A DNA stretch of 64,000 bases. Source: Pseudomonas fluorescens. GTDB lineage: Bacteria > Pseudomonadota > Gammaproteobacteria > Pseudomonadales > Pseudomonadaceae. The position numbers and the translations under genes were made by a program. The notes beneath the pieces are model-generated. The model did no database searches and was not told the origin of the DNA. It saw nothing but the letters and a program-made list of their open reading frames with translations. The stretch lies in NCBI RefSeq assembly GCF_902498195.1, contig NZ_CABVIY010000003.1:744001-808000 (forward strand), written 5' to 3'. Within the stretch, counting starts at the first letter, position 1. Each line of letters starts with the position of its first letter. Of this stretch, positions 43,922-53,819 are shown piece after piece.

Positions 43922-44194
43922 CTTTGTCTCCGGCACAGCTGGACTCGATAGTGAGTGCTCATCACTATGGCGCAGGCCGTTCGTGCCAGAAATGCCCCGC
44001 CGGGCGTAGCTGTTTGGAATTGAATTCGCAGAAGCACGCCATCCCGACGGGCACGCGAGCAAGTCGAATTGTTATTTGAATTCTCAAATCTTGTGCACGG
44101 CCACTGCGTTCTCTGCAGCTCATCCAGTGCTTACTCTGAAACCACAGACAACATCACAGCGTCCCTCGAAAGACGCCTGAATGAGGGTTTCAAG

Positions 44195-44635
44195 ATGACC
44201 GAAGCAAGCACCCGGAAAAAACTGGTCGAGGCCGCACCCCACGCCTCGTTCAATCTCGACGAGATCGTCAAGACGTTCCCCGAAACCGCCGAAACGCTAC
44301 TGGTCGACACGCGCCTGACCGATGAAGATGAAGCCAGTGCCCGTGTCTTCCGGGTCTATCACCCGACCCCCGCGCATTACCACGCCACCTGTGACGAATA
44401 CCTGATTGTGCTGTCAGGCCGTGCGACGTTTTTCATGGGTGACCGCGAAGAGTTCGAAGTGGGTCCGGGCGAAATGCTGTTCTTCAAGAAGTTCACTGTC
44501 CACGGAATGCCGAAGATCCTCGAACACCCGCTGTTCATGGTGTCAGTCGACACCCCGCGACGTGATCCAAGCGACATCATTTTTGTCGATCCTTCGAGCG
44601 GCACCGCCGAATCGTTCGTGCAGGCCAAGCCATGA
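44195..44635 (+). CDS. Single-domain cupin protein
   Basis: 146 aa from the ATG at 44195, 7 nt after GAGGG. Cupin motif 1 reads PAHYHATCDEYLIVLSGRATF and motif 2 VGPGEMLFFKKFTVHGM, with two His, one Glu/Asp and a later His as probable metal ligands. Function not known. Opens an operon in which the next start overlaps its stop (ATGA). Confidence 0.85.
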   Translation: MTEASTRKKLVEAAPHASFNLDEIVKTFPETAETLLVDTRLTDEDEASARVFRVYHPTPAHYHATCDEYLIVLSGRATFFMGDREEFEVGPGEMLFFKKFTVHGMPKILEHPLFMVSVDTPRRDPSDIIFVDPSSGTAESFVQAKP

Positions 44636-45693
44636 ACAGTCAAGCACTGGAGATTTTCGCGACCTTCCCGGTCGAGCGTCCGGGCAACCCCACTGTGCTG
44701 CCTGACGGGCGAGTGCTGGTGTCGGTATCGGCCATTATCGCGCCCGATATCTCGGTACGGGCAGTGGCGCAGAACGGCGAGCACTCGGCTTACCCCAATG
44801 AGGCCTGGGCCAGCAAACCCGGCGACGATGGGCGCGGCGTGTCCGCCGTGATCGGTATCCGAACCGACCCCGAAGGGGTCGTCTGGATACTCGACATGGG
44901 CAAGCCACAGCAACAACAGCCTCGCCTCATCGCCTGGAATGATCGAACGCAAAGCCTGCATCGAATGATTGTGTTGCCGCAGAACGTCCTGCGCCCCAGC
45001 TCCTTCACTCAGGATTTCGTCATCGATTGGCGGCGCCAGCGTATCTATATCGCTGACATGACGATGAATCCCAGTGGCGCCAGCGACTACCCGGCTATTG
45101 TCGTGGTCGACCTGCAAACCGGTCTTTCGTGGCGCTCGCTGGAATGCTACCCAGGACTGATGCCGGGCGATGTGCCGCTGATGGTTGCGGGTAAACCGCT
45201 GGCACTGCGTACGCCCGAAGGTGAAGTTATTGCGTATCGCTACGGCCTCAACCCCATTGCGATCGATCCCTTGGGCCGATGGGTGTATTTCGGCTCGATG
45301 TCGGCGCGCAAGGTCTATCGGATCAGCACCGAAAGTCTCGCCCAACCCAGCGACGCTACAGCGTTGAGTGAAGCGGTGGAATTTTGGTGCGAAAAGCCGC
45401 ACTGCGACGGTTTTGATGTCGATGCCCAGGGCAATGTGTACGTAACCGACATCGCGAACAACGCCATCGGGCTGGCGTCGCCGGCCGGCTACCGCATCCT
45501 GGCCCAGGATGACCGGTTGCTCGGCTGGCCGGATGGTGTCGAACTCGATGCACAAGGCAAATGGTTGTACATCACGGCCAACCAGTTGCACCGCCACCCC
45601 CTGCTCAATGCGGGTGAGGACGACAGTCAGCCACCGTTTCATGTGTTGCGCCTGCGAGTGGACGCGCCGATGGGATTGAGCGAAGCACCATGA
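44632..45693 (+). CDS. Yellow/major royal jelly protein family (MRJP) beta-propeller
   Basis: 353 aa, ATGA overlap at both ends. The sequence pattern of the bacterial MRJP/yellow group is visible: RPGNPTVLPDGRVLVSVSAI, EGVVWILDMG, FVIDWRRQRIYIADM and CDGFDVDAQGNVYVTDIANN. No signal peptide, so cytoplasmic. Bacterial members are loosely called L-dopachrome tautomerase-related; their real function is largely unknown. Confidence 0.85.
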   Translation: MNSQALEIFATFPVERPGNPTVLPDGRVLVSVSAIIAPDISVRAVAQNGEHSAYPNEAWASKPGDDGRGVSAVIGIRTDPEGVVWILDMGKPQQQQPRLIAWNDRTQSLHRMIVLPQNVLRPSSFTQDFVIDWRRQRIYIADMTMNPSGASDYPAIVVVDLQTGLSWRSLECYPGLMPGDVPLMVAGKPLALRTPEGEVIAYRYGLNPIAIDPLGRWVYFGSMSARKVYRISTESLAQPSDATALSEAVEFWCEKPHCDGFDVDAQGNVYVTDIANNAIGLASPAGYRILAQDDRLLGWPDGVELDAQGKWLYITANQLHRHPLLNAGEDDSQPPFHVLRLRVDAPMGLSEAP

Positions 45694-46064
45694 GCCAAAG
45701 CCGTGTTGCGTGCACTGTAATTGCAATGTTGCTAACGATCAGCGCCATCGTCATGGCGCTGACCGATGGCATTCCCGGTATCGGGATCGGGCTCTATGTC
45801 GTGGTGGCCATCGCGGTCACAAAATTCTCGCGAGCCATGCCAGAGGCCTGGCCCGGTTGCCTGTTTGAGGTGTCGAAAGCTTCACGCAGCTCCCTGGTCC
45901 AGCGCCTGCTGATCCAACTGGCGGCGCTGGTGTGCCTGCTGTCAGCCCAGGCCATGAGTGGAGCAGTATCGACGGTCCTCTCGGTGACCGGCCTTCTGCT
46001 CTTCATTCATACCCTGGTGCTGGCGCGCTTGCCCCAGCGCGCCCGGCGACACAGGGGACTTTGA
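45690..46064 (+). CDS. Small integral membrane protein, unknown
   Basis: 124 aa with about four transmembrane helices (CTVIAMLLTISAIVMALTDG; IGIGLYVVVAIAVTKF; two more near the C-terminus) and a basic tail. No family recognised. It sits between the MRJP and NRAMP genes with a four-base overlap to one and a 3-bp gap to the other, so it is part of the operon. Confidence 0.75.
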   Translation: MSQSRVACTVIAMLLTISAIVMALTDGIPGIGIGLYVVVAIAVTKFSRAMPEAWPGCLFEVSKASRSSLVQRLLIQLAALVCLLSAQAMSGAVSTVLSVTGLLLFIHTLVLARLPQRARRHRGL

Positions 46065-46067
46065 TCG

Positions 46068-47360
46068 ATGACAGCACAGATGTCGCTTTCGGAGCATCCC
46101 GGGGAGCTGGCCAACCAACGATCGCCGGCGCCCCGGCGCCTCTCACTATTGATGGGGCCCGGGCTGTTGATTGCCGTGGGTTACATGGACCCTGGCAACT
46201 GGGCTACCGGGATCGCCGCCGGAGCGCAATTGGGATACAGCCTGCTGTTCATGGTGGTGTTGTCGAGCCTGGCGGCCATGCTCTTGCAAACACTCGCCTT
46301 GCGCCTGGGCGTGGTCACCGGTCAGGATCTTGCCCAGACCTGCCGTCTTCGCTACAGCCGACAAGCCACACTTGCGCACTGGACGATGGCAGAGATAGCC
46401 ATCATCGCCACTGACATCGCTGAAGTGTTGGGCGCGGCATTGGCGTTCAAACTGCTGTTCAACCTGCCGCTGAGCATCGGCATTGTGCTCACGGCTATCA
46501 CTACCCTGGTCATCCTGGGTGTGAAAGGCGCCGCCAATGGTCGAGTGCAGAAGATTGTCCTGGCACTGGTCGCGATCATTGTCCTGTGTTTTGCCATAGA
46601 GCTTTCGCTGATCACACTCGATACAAGCGCTGCTCTACAAGGCTTCATTCCCTCACTGGACACGCTGGCTGAACCTGGGGCGCTGTTCATTGCGGTGGGC
46701 ATCATCGGCGCGACCGTCATGCCACACAATCTGTACCTGCATTCGTCCCTGGCCCGATCCCCCTGCCGCCTGAATGACACAGTGCAGGTCAGGCAATCCG
46801 TGCGCCGCGGTTCAATCGACACGATCCGCGCGCTGTCGATTGCCGCCGCCGTACAGGTCGCCATTCTGTTAGTGGCCGCAGCGGTATTCCATGACAACGG
46901 CTACACCGGGATTGGCGGCATCGAGCAAGCCCACCAACTGCTGGCACCCCTGATGGGGGGAACCCTTTGCGCCGTACTTTTTGCCCTGGCTCTGCTTGCG
47001 TCCGGACAAAGCGCGACGCTGACGGGCACCCTCGCCGGCCAGGTGGTGCTCGAGGGTTTCCTGAAACTCAGGGTTTCACTGTGCAAGCAGCGCATCGTCA
47101 CCCGTCTGCTGGCCATTGTGCCGGCGCTTGGCGCAATACTCTGGCTGGGGGATCGCGCAGTGGGCGACCTGTTGGTGTTTTCTCAGGTAGTGCTGTCGAT
47201 ACAACTGCCGTTTGCGGTCTATCCGCTGATTCGGTTTACCCGCGATAAAACCCTGATGGGCGACTTCGCGATTTCACGGCCGGTCGCTGTCGTGGCCTGG
47301 TTGATTTTCCTGCTGATCAGTGCCGCCAATTTATGGCTGGTTACCTCAGTGATCCTATGA
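46068..47360 (+). CDS. mntH: NRAMP-family divalent metal transporter
   Basis: 430 aa, eleven transmembrane helices. Metal-site motifs are canonical: MDPGNWATG in TM1 and GATVMPHNLYLHSS in TM6. Imports Mn2+ or Fe2+ with protons across the inner membrane. Being embedded in a cupin/MRJP operon rather than standing alone under MntR is unusual; it could feed metal to the cupin (inference). Confidence 0.93.
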   Translation: MTAQMSLSEHPGELANQRSPAPRRLSLLMGPGLLIAVGYMDPGNWATGIAAGAQLGYSLLFMVVLSSLAAMLLQTLALRLGVVTGQDLAQTCRLRYSRQATLAHWTMAEIAIIATDIAEVLGAALAFKLLFNLPLSIGIVLTAITTLVILGVKGAANGRVQKIVLALVAIIVLCFAIELSLITLDTSAALQGFIPSLDTLAEPGALFIAVGIIGATVMPHNLYLHSSLARSPCRLNDTVQVRQSVRRGSIDTIRALSIAAAVQVAILLVAAAVFHDNGYTGIGGIEQAHQLLAPLMGGTLCAVLFALALLASGQSATLTGTLAGQVVLEGFLKLRVSLCKQRIVTRLLAIVPALGAILWLGDRAVGDLLVFSQVVLSIQLPFAVYPLIRFTRDKTLMGDFAISRPVAVVAWLIFLLISAANLWLVTSVIL

Positions 47361-47384
47361 CCCCCCAAAAAAACAGGTAAACAT

Positions 47385-47804
47385 ATGAGTGAAGTCCACA
47401 TCTGGATCGCTATCGAACGCCCCGTCGAACAAGTCTGGTCACTTCTTGGCGGCTTTGACTGGTTGCCCCGCTGGCTCAATGTTATCGCCAGCAGCAGCCT
47501 GAGTGACGCAGGACGCCTGCGTCATCTGCAAACCGCCAATGGCGCGACGATTGTCGAGCGGTTGCTCACATTTGATGAGGGTGAAAGGTATTACAGCTAT
47601 GCCTTGCTGGAAGGCCCTTCGCCGGTTATTGACTACGTCGGGAGAATGTCCGCGCAATCCGATGGCAAGGGCGGAACCCTCGCATCCTGGTCAAGCAGTT
47701 TCGTGGTCCAGGGGGCCGATGAAGCGCAGGTCATCGAGCATTTTGAAGTCTTGTATCGCCAAGGACTGGAGAACCTCAAGGCCATTATTGAATCCAGCCA
47801 CTGA
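47385..47804 (+). CDS. SRPBCC-family (polyketide cyclase/START-like) protein
   Basis: 139 aa. The Bet v1-like ligand-pocket pattern is seen (VHIWIAIERPVEQVWSLLGG, FDWLPRWLNVI, ending in a long C-terminal helix). Ligand unknown. Last gene of the operon, 24 bp after mntH. It converges on a LysR gene with a 14-bp gap. Confidence 0.85.
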   Translation: MSEVHIWIAIERPVEQVWSLLGGFDWLPRWLNVIASSSLSDAGRLRHLQTANGATIVERLLTFDEGERYYSYALLEGPSPVIDYVGRMSAQSDGKGGTLASWSSSFVVQGADEAQVIEHFEVLYRQGLENLKAIIESSH

Positions 47805-47818
47805 CCAAGGCAGCAGGT

Positions 47819-48721
47819 TCACCCGCGCTCCATGAAGGCTTGCAGGCGTGGCACCATAAAGTCGAGGAACGTCCGGATACGCTGGGGCACATGCTGCCCA
47901 CCCTGATACAGCGCATGGACTTCCTCGCAATCATGACCGCTTTGTGCGAGCACCTCGACCAGACGCCCCGTGGCCAGGTCTTCATCAATGTGAAAGTCCG
48001 CCAGCCTGGCGATCCCGACGCCTGCAATCGCCATGCGCCGAACCGTTTCGCCATTATTGGCTTGCAGGTTACCCTGGACGATACGATCAACGATACGGCC
48101 GCCCTGATGCATGGGCCAAACCGGACTGGAGCGACGGAAATTGAAACTCAGGCAATTGTGTTCGCATAGGTCTTCCAGGGTTTCGGGAACCCCGTATTTT
48201 TCCAGATAATCGGGCGAAGCAACGATCTTGCGCCGGGCAATCCCGATCTTTCGCGCGCGTAGCGTCGAGTCATTGAGTACGCCAACCCGGAAGGCAATGT
48301 CCGTTCTGTCCAGGTACATGTCGACGATGTCGTCGCACAGGGACAGGTTGATCTGAATATTGGGATGCGCCTCCCAGAACGCTGGCAAATTGGGTTCAAT
48401 CGCCAGTGTGCCAAACGCCACCGAAGCATTGATGCGTACGGTCCCGCGCGCTTTCTGTGCACCTTGCGCCAACACCCGTTCGACATCATCAAGCTCTGCC
48501 AGCAGTGCATGGCTGCGTTCATAGTAAACGCGCCCTTCATCCGTCAATGACAGCTTGCGTGTGGAGCGTTCCAGCAGGCGAACCCCCAGGCGCAGCTCCA
48601 GGCGAACGATCAGTTTGCTGACTGTTGAAGGCGTCATCAGCATTTGGCGCGCGGCTTGGGAAAAGCTGCCAGCATCAACAACCCGCACGAATACCGACAT
48701 CTCACCCGCTCTGTTATCCAC
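47819..48721 (-). CDS. LysR-family regulator
   Basis: 300 aa. The N-terminal HTH (MSVFVRVVDAGSFSQAARQM then LMTPSTVSKLIVRLE) and the sequence LEHRLGVRLLxRSTRxLSLT pattern place it in the CrgA/PA-type LysR subgroup. Divergent from the old yellow enzyme gene at 48970, across a 248-bp gap, and so its likely regulator. Confidence 0.92.
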   Translation of the reverse strand: MDNRAGEMSVFVRVVDAGSFSQAARQMLMTPSTVSKLIVRLELRLGVRLLERSTRKLSLTDEGRVYYERSHALLAELDDVERVLAQGAQKARGTVRINASVAFGTLAIEPNLPAFWEAHPNIQINLSLCDDIVDMYLDRTDIAFRVGVLNDSTLRARKIGIARRKIVASPDYLEKYGVPETLEDLCEHNCLSFNFRRSSPVWPMHQGGRIVDRIVQGNLQANNGETVRRMAIAGVGIARLADFHIDEDLATGRLVEVLAQSGHDCEEVHALYQGGQHVPQRIRTFLDFMVPRLQAFMERG

Positions 48722-48969
48722 GTCCTGTCCCCCCTGAATGACTCGTGAAAAAATATCACAAGCGCCCCGCTAAAAATCACAGAAAGCAACGGATAACGTT
48801 CACTTCACTTTGGAATCAATTTCACATGCCTAGCCGATGTACAGGATGCCTCCCCGCTTTCCCTGCGCAGTTGTGAAGCTTCCTCACAGAACATGTTCAT
48901 CGTTGCCAGGTTATCAGTGGGCTAAAGGGCGCTTACGCTCCTGAGCAAATCAAGTGAGGAGCGTATTCC

Positions 48970-50070
48970 ATGAGTACATTATTTGGCCCCTGCCAGGCCG
49001 GCGCGCTGACGCTGCGCAATCGAATCGCAATGGCACCGATGACCCGGGCTCGCAACCCCGATGGCATTGCCAATGAGCTGACCGCGCTTTACTACAGCCA
49101 ACGCGCCAGTGCCGGGCTGATCGTTACCGAGGGCACTCCGATTTCACGCTCGGCCGAAGGGTTTCTGGCCATCCCTGGTATCTACACGACGCCCCAGATC
49201 GATGGCTGGCGCAAAGTGACTCAGGCTGTCCACGATGCCGGTGGCGTTATCTTTACCCAGCTATGGCATGTCGGGCGCGTCTCCCATGTCAGCATCCAGC
49301 CGAACGGGATTGCACCGGTGAGCTCGACGTCCCAAATTGCCCGCAATTCCCAAGCCTGGGGTATGACTGAGCATGGCGAGCCCGGCCCAGTCGATGTTTC
49401 CACCCCCCGCGCCCTCAGCACACAGGAAGTCAAAGAAGTCATTCGTGACTTTACCCAGGCCGCCGCCAACGCAATTGATGCCGGCTTCGACGGCATTGAA
49501 CTGCATGGAGCGAACGGCTACTTGATCGAGCAGTTCCTCAATCCTTTGGTCAATGACCGTACCGATGAATACCGCAGCGACACGCTGGAAAACCGCACTC
49601 GCTTCTTGCTCGAGGTGGTCGATAGCGTCATAGATCGTATTGGTGCGCACCGCACGGCCATACGCCTGTCACCGTTTGGCGGACTGTTCGACATGGGGCT
49701 TTACGACGATATCCAGGAAACCTACCTGTACGTCGCCGATCAGCTTTCCCGGCGTGGGTTGGCCTATGTTCATTTCATGGATCAATTGTCACGGGGCAGT
49801 TCGCCGATTCCAGACGACTTCCTGAAGAAATTCCGTAGCCACTACCAGGGAACATTGGTTCTCGCCGGGGGCATGACCAAAGCGCGTGCGGAGCATTTCT
49901 TGCGTGAAGGATTGATCGACATTGCAGCATTCGGCGAGCCATTTATCGCAAACCCCGATCTGGTCGAACGCCTGTACAACGACTGGCCGCTGCTAATACC
50001 GGATCGCGCCTTGAGCTATGGTGGCGGAGCCAGGGGTTATACCGATTACCCGCCCTACTCGATTGCTTGA
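48970..50070 (+). CDS. Old yellow enzyme family alkene reductase
   Basis: 366 aa FMN-dependent TIM barrel. MAPMTRARNPDG at the start, QLWHVGRVSH and FDGIELHGANGYLIEQFLNP with the substrate-binding His-x-x-Asn pair, and DRTDEYRSDTLENRTRF. Reduces activated C=C bonds of enones or nitro compounds with NAD(P)H. AGTGAGGAG precedes the ATG. Its 3' end overlaps the convergent LysR gene by 16 bp. Confidence 0.93.
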   Translation: MSTLFGPCQAGALTLRNRIAMAPMTRARNPDGIANELTALYYSQRASAGLIVTEGTPISRSAEGFLAIPGIYTTPQIDGWRKVTQAVHDAGGVIFTQLWHVGRVSHVSIQPNGIAPVSSTSQIARNSQAWGMTEHGEPGPVDVSTPRALSTQEVKEVIRDFTQAAANAIDAGFDGIELHGANGYLIEQFLNPLVNDRTDEYRSDTLENRTRFLLEVVDSVIDRIGAHRTAIRLSPFGGLFDMGLYDDIQETYLYVADQLSRRGLAYVHFMDQLSRGSSPIPDDFLKKFRSHYQGTLVLAGGMTKARAEHFLREGLIDIAAFGEPFIANPDLVERLYNDWPLLIPDRALSYGGGARGYTDYPPYSIA

Positions 50071-50999
50071 CGCTCGATAAGTGGCGCGAGGGTCTGATCC
50101 GCCACTTCGCGGGTCAGGAAGTCGATCAGCGCCCGGGACGCGGCCGATAACTGGCGATGAGGCGCGAATATCACAGAAAACGGTCGGGACCTTCCACCCG
50201 ACCGTTCGAGCAGCGGCACCAGGCGCCCACTTTGAATTCGCTCGCGAACAATGAAGTCATAAGTCTGGCAAATTCCCGCACCGTGCTCGGCCAGAGACAC
50301 AGTGCCCAGCACGTCGTCGGACACTTGAATATTCGCCTCGGGGAACCACTCCCGGTCAATCCCCTGCTCGCAGAACAGCCACGGCGCTATCCGCCCGCTG
50401 CTGGGCATCACAAATGGCAGGCAGGCATGCGCAGACAGGTCGTCAACACTGCGGGGCGTACCTGCATCCCGCAAGTAATCCGGCGCGGCCACCACGCACA
50501 AACCCGCATCCTCCAGTTTGCGTCCAATCAGGCCACTGTCAGGTAATTGCCCAAGGCGAATAGCCAGGTCATACCCTTCGGCCACCAGATCCACATTTCG
50601 ATTGCTGATGCTCATTTCGATGCGCACCTGCGGGTACTGTCGATTGAAGCGGCAGAGCAACGCCGGCAAGCGGAAATGCCCGTAGGTCGTCGGCACGCTG
50701 AGTCGTACCCGGCCCGTCAATGCCCCCTCCTGGCCAAGGATGGCCCGCTCCGCATCATCGATTAACGAGAATGCCGCACGGGATTGTTCGAGGTACAGCA
50801 AACCCGCCTCGGTCAGGCTCAGGCGTCGCGTCGTGCGCCGCAACAACTGAACGCCAAGGCGTGTTTCCAGGCGTGAGATCGCCCGGCTGACCACAGAAGG
50901 GGTGGTCGCCAGAACAACGGCCCCGGCGCTCAGCGAGCCTTTCTCCACAACGGTGATGAAGACTTCTACGTCCGCAAGATAATCGAATCGACGGCTCAC
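50055..50999 (-). CDS. LysR-family regulator
   Basis: 314 aa from the GTG at 50999, which has GGAG 6 nt upstream; the ATG at 51050 adds a lysine-rich stretch outside the fold and lacks this support. HTH: VFITVVEKGSLSAGAVVLAT then TPSVVSRAISRLE. Divergent from the DJ-1-like gene and convergent with the reductase, so either may be its target. Confidence 0.9.
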   Translation of the reverse strand: MSRRFDYLADVEVFITVVEKGSLSAGAVVLATTPSVVSRAISRLETRLGVQLLRRTTRRLSLTEAGLLYLEQSRAAFSLIDDAERAILGQEGALTGRVRLSVPTTYGHFRLPALLCRFNRQYPQVRIEMSISNRNVDLVAEGYDLAIRLGQLPDSGLIGRKLEDAGLCVVAAPDYLRDAGTPRSVDDLSAHACLPFVMPSSGRIAPWLFCEQGIDREWFPEANIQVSDDVLGTVSLAEHGAGICQTYDFIVRERIQSGRLVPLLERSGGRSRPFSVIFAPHRQLSAASRALIDFLTREVADQTLAPLIERQAIE

Positions 51000-51127
51000 C
51001 TTTATCTCCAAAGAACAAGTGATTTTCTTTTTAGCAGGTTTATCGCCCATTGAGGCATGAATATAGTTGCATCAACGATCAGGCGACTGCTGATCGAACA
51101 TACATCCCTCCACTGTCCGGAAATCCC

Positions 51128-51988
51128 ATGCGCCCCATTACCCGACTTGCTCTTGCAATGGCTCTCTGCACTTCGGCCTTCAACGCCCAGGCCAGCAATG
51201 TACTGATCGTGCTGTCAGATTCAGACCACCTTGAGCTCAAGGACAATAAAGTCTTTGCCACGGGCTTCTACCTGAACGAGTTGATGCAACCGGTGAAACT
51301 GCTGCTCGACGCCGGGCATTCGGTGACCTTTGCCACGCCGACGGGCAAGGCACCCACGCTGGACAACTCGTCCAACGACAAGATGTACTTCAACAATGAT
51401 GCAAGCGCACTGCAGGAGCACAAGGCGCTGCTGGAAAAGCTCAAGATCACCTCCGTGGGTGAGTCGCCGGTCATCAGCCTGTCGCGCGTCGAACAGATGG
51501 GTTACGAGCACTTCGATGCGATCTATGTACCCGGTGGCCACGCACCGATGCAGGACCTCCTCAATAGCGCACAGTTGGGGAAACTGCTAACCAACTTCCA
51601 TGACCAAGGCAAGACAACCGCTCTGGTTTGCCATGGGCCGATTGCCTTGCTCTCGACGCTGTCCGACCCGACCACCTTCACTCAGAAACTTGAAACCGGC
51701 GCCAAAACCACGAAGTCAGACTGGACCTACGCCGGCTACCAATTCACAGTCATCAGTAATCAGGAAGAGGACCTGGCCAAAGGGCTGTTGAAGGGGGGCG
51801 CCATGAAGTTCTATCCGCAGACAGCATTGGAACTGGCTGGAGGTCTATTCAGCAGCAACACTTCGCCGTGGGCCTCGCACGTGGTCATCGATAGAGAACT
51901 GGTGACAGGTCAAAACCCGGGTTCTGCGCTGGATGTTGGCAAGGTGATACTTGAGCGACTCAAAGTCCCGGGCCAGCCGAAATCCTGA
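51128..51988 (+). CDS. Exported DJ-1/PfpI-family protein
   Basis: 286 aa from the ATG at 51128. Signal peptide MRPITRLALAMALCTSAFNA cut near AQA. DJ-1/PfpI core with the nucleophile cysteine in the elbow TALVCHGPIALL and the EQMGYEHFDAIYVPGGHAPM segment. Type 1 glutamine-amidotransferase-like chaperone/glyoxalase group (Hsp31-like). Export to the periplasm is not usual for the family. Confidence 0.88.
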   Translation: MRPITRLALAMALCTSAFNAQASNVLIVLSDSDHLELKDNKVFATGFYLNELMQPVKLLLDAGHSVTFATPTGKAPTLDNSSNDKMYFNNDASALQEHKALLEKLKITSVGESPVISLSRVEQMGYEHFDAIYVPGGHAPMQDLLNSAQLGKLLTNFHDQGKTTALVCHGPIALLSTLSDPTTFTQKLETGAKTTKSDWTYAGYQFTVISNQEEDLAKGLLKGGAMKFYPQTALELAGGLFSSNTSPWASHVVIDRELVTGQNPGSALDVGKVILERLKVPGQPKS

Positions 51989-52015
51989 AGGGTTCAGAGT
52001 TAGCCTTGCATCACT

Positions 52016-52051
52016 AACAAGCCCTGCAAGCTCGCGCTTGCAGGGCTTGTT
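52016..52051. terminator. Long perfect stem-loop terminator
   Basis: AACAAGCCCTGCAAG (52016-52030) pairs with CTTGCAGGGCTTGTT (52037-52051), loop CTCGCG. Lies between the convergent DJ-1-like and serine hydrolase genes and can act in both directions. Confidence 0.75.
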
Positions 52052-52111
52052 CTGGAGGCTGACGGTTTGATCACCCGCCAGGATTCAGACGTTCCTCAAA
52101 ACAACACCCAC

Positions 52112-53530
52112 TTACTCATAGGAGAACTTCAAGTCCGTGATACGGCCATTGGCAACTGCGACATCAAGGTAATTCACCTTTTTTGACACCGCTCTGTAGA
52201 TACGGTGAGTGACGGCGTTTTCTTTTGTCTCGGCAACCTGTATCAGCCGAGTATCGTTCGTCAGCTTACTGAATGACGATTCAATCTCTGTGATGCGTTT
52301 TTCGTCAAAAGCCTTGCGTACATTGCTACTGAGCAGAGGGTCATCATTGCCGCGCATCAATGCAATCAGCGCTGTTTTGGTTTTTTGAGTGGTGGCCGCC
52401 GTTCCGTCAATTTCTTTTTCCAACGGTGCCAGTTCCGGATCGATCACTGCGGCAATACGCTTGACAATGTAACCGCTGCGCGCAGATTCCATATTCGCCA
52501 GGAAGCCAATGGAGAGGCCAGTATCGAACCTTGCGTAATGGGCGTGGAAGCCCTGAAACGACCCGCCATGCTCAATCAACCTGCGCCCGTTGAAAGCATT
52601 GTTTTGCCAGCCAAAGCCATAGCCGGTGATCGGCCGGGAGCCATCTGGCAGCAAAGGTACCTGCCATTCAGTGTTGATGGATTGTTCAGTCAAGGCTTTG
52701 TTTTTTGACAGGCATTGATCCCAGGCGGAAAGGTCATTGATCGTCAGCAGCAAGCTGCCGTCGGCCGTCTGGGCCAGGCTTTGTGATACCGGGCCCGGGT
52801 TTGCCAGTGATCCTTCCTCGACTACGTAGCCCGCGGCACGACTGGGGATGATGCTCTTGAGCACATTGACCTGCGCGGTTTTCATGTCGCACTTGTCGAA
52901 AATTCTTTCTCGGAGCAGATCGCCGTAGAACCGTCCAGTTGCCCGCTTGATCAACACCCCCAGGGCCACATATCCCGAGTTGCTGTATCGATATTGAGTA
53001 CCTGGTGTGAAGTCTAGCTTTTTGGACGACAGCATCGTGATGAGTTGCTCATCGGTGTAATCCTGCTTGATATCAATACTGTTGAACTGTTCATAGTCGG
53101 GAATGCCCGAGCGCTGCAGCATGACCTGGCGAATGGTCACACCGTCCCACATGCCTTTGGCTTCCGGAAAATAGGGCGCAACAGGATCGTCCAGTCCAAG
53201 CTTGCCATCCTGAACCAGCAGCATGATGACGGACGATGTAAACATCTTGCCCACCGAACCGGACTGGAAAACCGTCGCTGCGGTTGCAGGCGTTTTGGTT
53301 TCCAGGTTGCTTGAGCCGTAGGCCGAGGTGTAAAGCGGTTTGCCGTCTTTAAGTATCGTGATGGCCGCCCCCGGAATGTTTTGTTCCTTCATGAGCGCCC
53401 CCATGATTTCATCGACTTGATCAGCCTTTGGAAAAGCAGGCGTGGCATTGCCTGTCGCCACCCACATCAAACTTGAAAACAACAACGTGGCGGGGAATAC
53501 GGATGATTTTTTTATTGTTCTTGTACCCAT
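52112..53530 (-). CDS. Serine hydrolase, beta-lactamase class C-like
   Basis: 472 aa from the ATG at 53530 with GGAGA upstream. Signal peptide (FPATLLFSSLMWVATGNA). Catalytic S-x-x-K in FQSGSVGKMFTSS, Y-x-N in YRYSNSGYVALG, and H-G-G in IEHGGSFQGFH. An extra C-terminal domain of about 110 residues follows the fold. Probably a periplasmic esterase or D-aminopeptidase-like enzyme rather than AmpC, as no cephalosporinase K-T-G motif is seen. Confidence 0.9.
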   Translation of the reverse strand: MGTRTIKKSSVFPATLLFSSLMWVATGNATPAFPKADQVDEIMGALMKEQNIPGAAITILKDGKPLYTSAYGSSNLETKTPATAATVFQSGSVGKMFTSSVIMLLVQDGKLGLDDPVAPYFPEAKGMWDGVTIRQVMLQRSGIPDYEQFNSIDIKQDYTDEQLITMLSSKKLDFTPGTQYRYSNSGYVALGVLIKRATGRFYGDLLRERIFDKCDMKTAQVNVLKSIIPSRAAGYVVEEGSLANPGPVSQSLAQTADGSLLLTINDLSAWDQCLSKNKALTEQSINTEWQVPLLPDGSRPITGYGFGWQNNAFNGRRLIEHGGSFQGFHAHYARFDTGLSIGFLANMESARSGYIVKRIAAVIDPELAPLEKEIDGTAATTQKTKTALIALMRGNDDPLLSSNVRKAFDEKRITEIESSFSKLTNDTRLIQVAETKENAVTHRIYRAVSKKVNYLDVAVANGRITDLKFSYE

Positions 53531-53819
53531 TGTGAATCTCCAGAACATGTCGGTTTAGCGTGTGTTTGAAGGATATGAAACTTGCCTTGGCAAGCAAAAT
53601 ACACATTAGTCCATAATAGACTTATAAGTACACGCCAATCAGTCACGCCCACCCGAACTTCCACCTGTGGACTCAAGGTAAAACCCACGCAGGCCAAGCC
53701 ACGCGGGGCTTACAGCGATTGTTGATTTGAGTTCACAACACCTTTGCGCCAATTGACATTTAGCTGAGCAGCGCTGGCAGGGATACTGCTGATTAACGGA
53801 TTTCCATGAGGATTCACGC

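Noticed and set aside
44377..45726. 449-codon minus-strand frame opposite the cupin and MRJP genes
   Set aside because: Shadow of two coupled plus-strand genes; His/Arg/Gln-rich without motifs.
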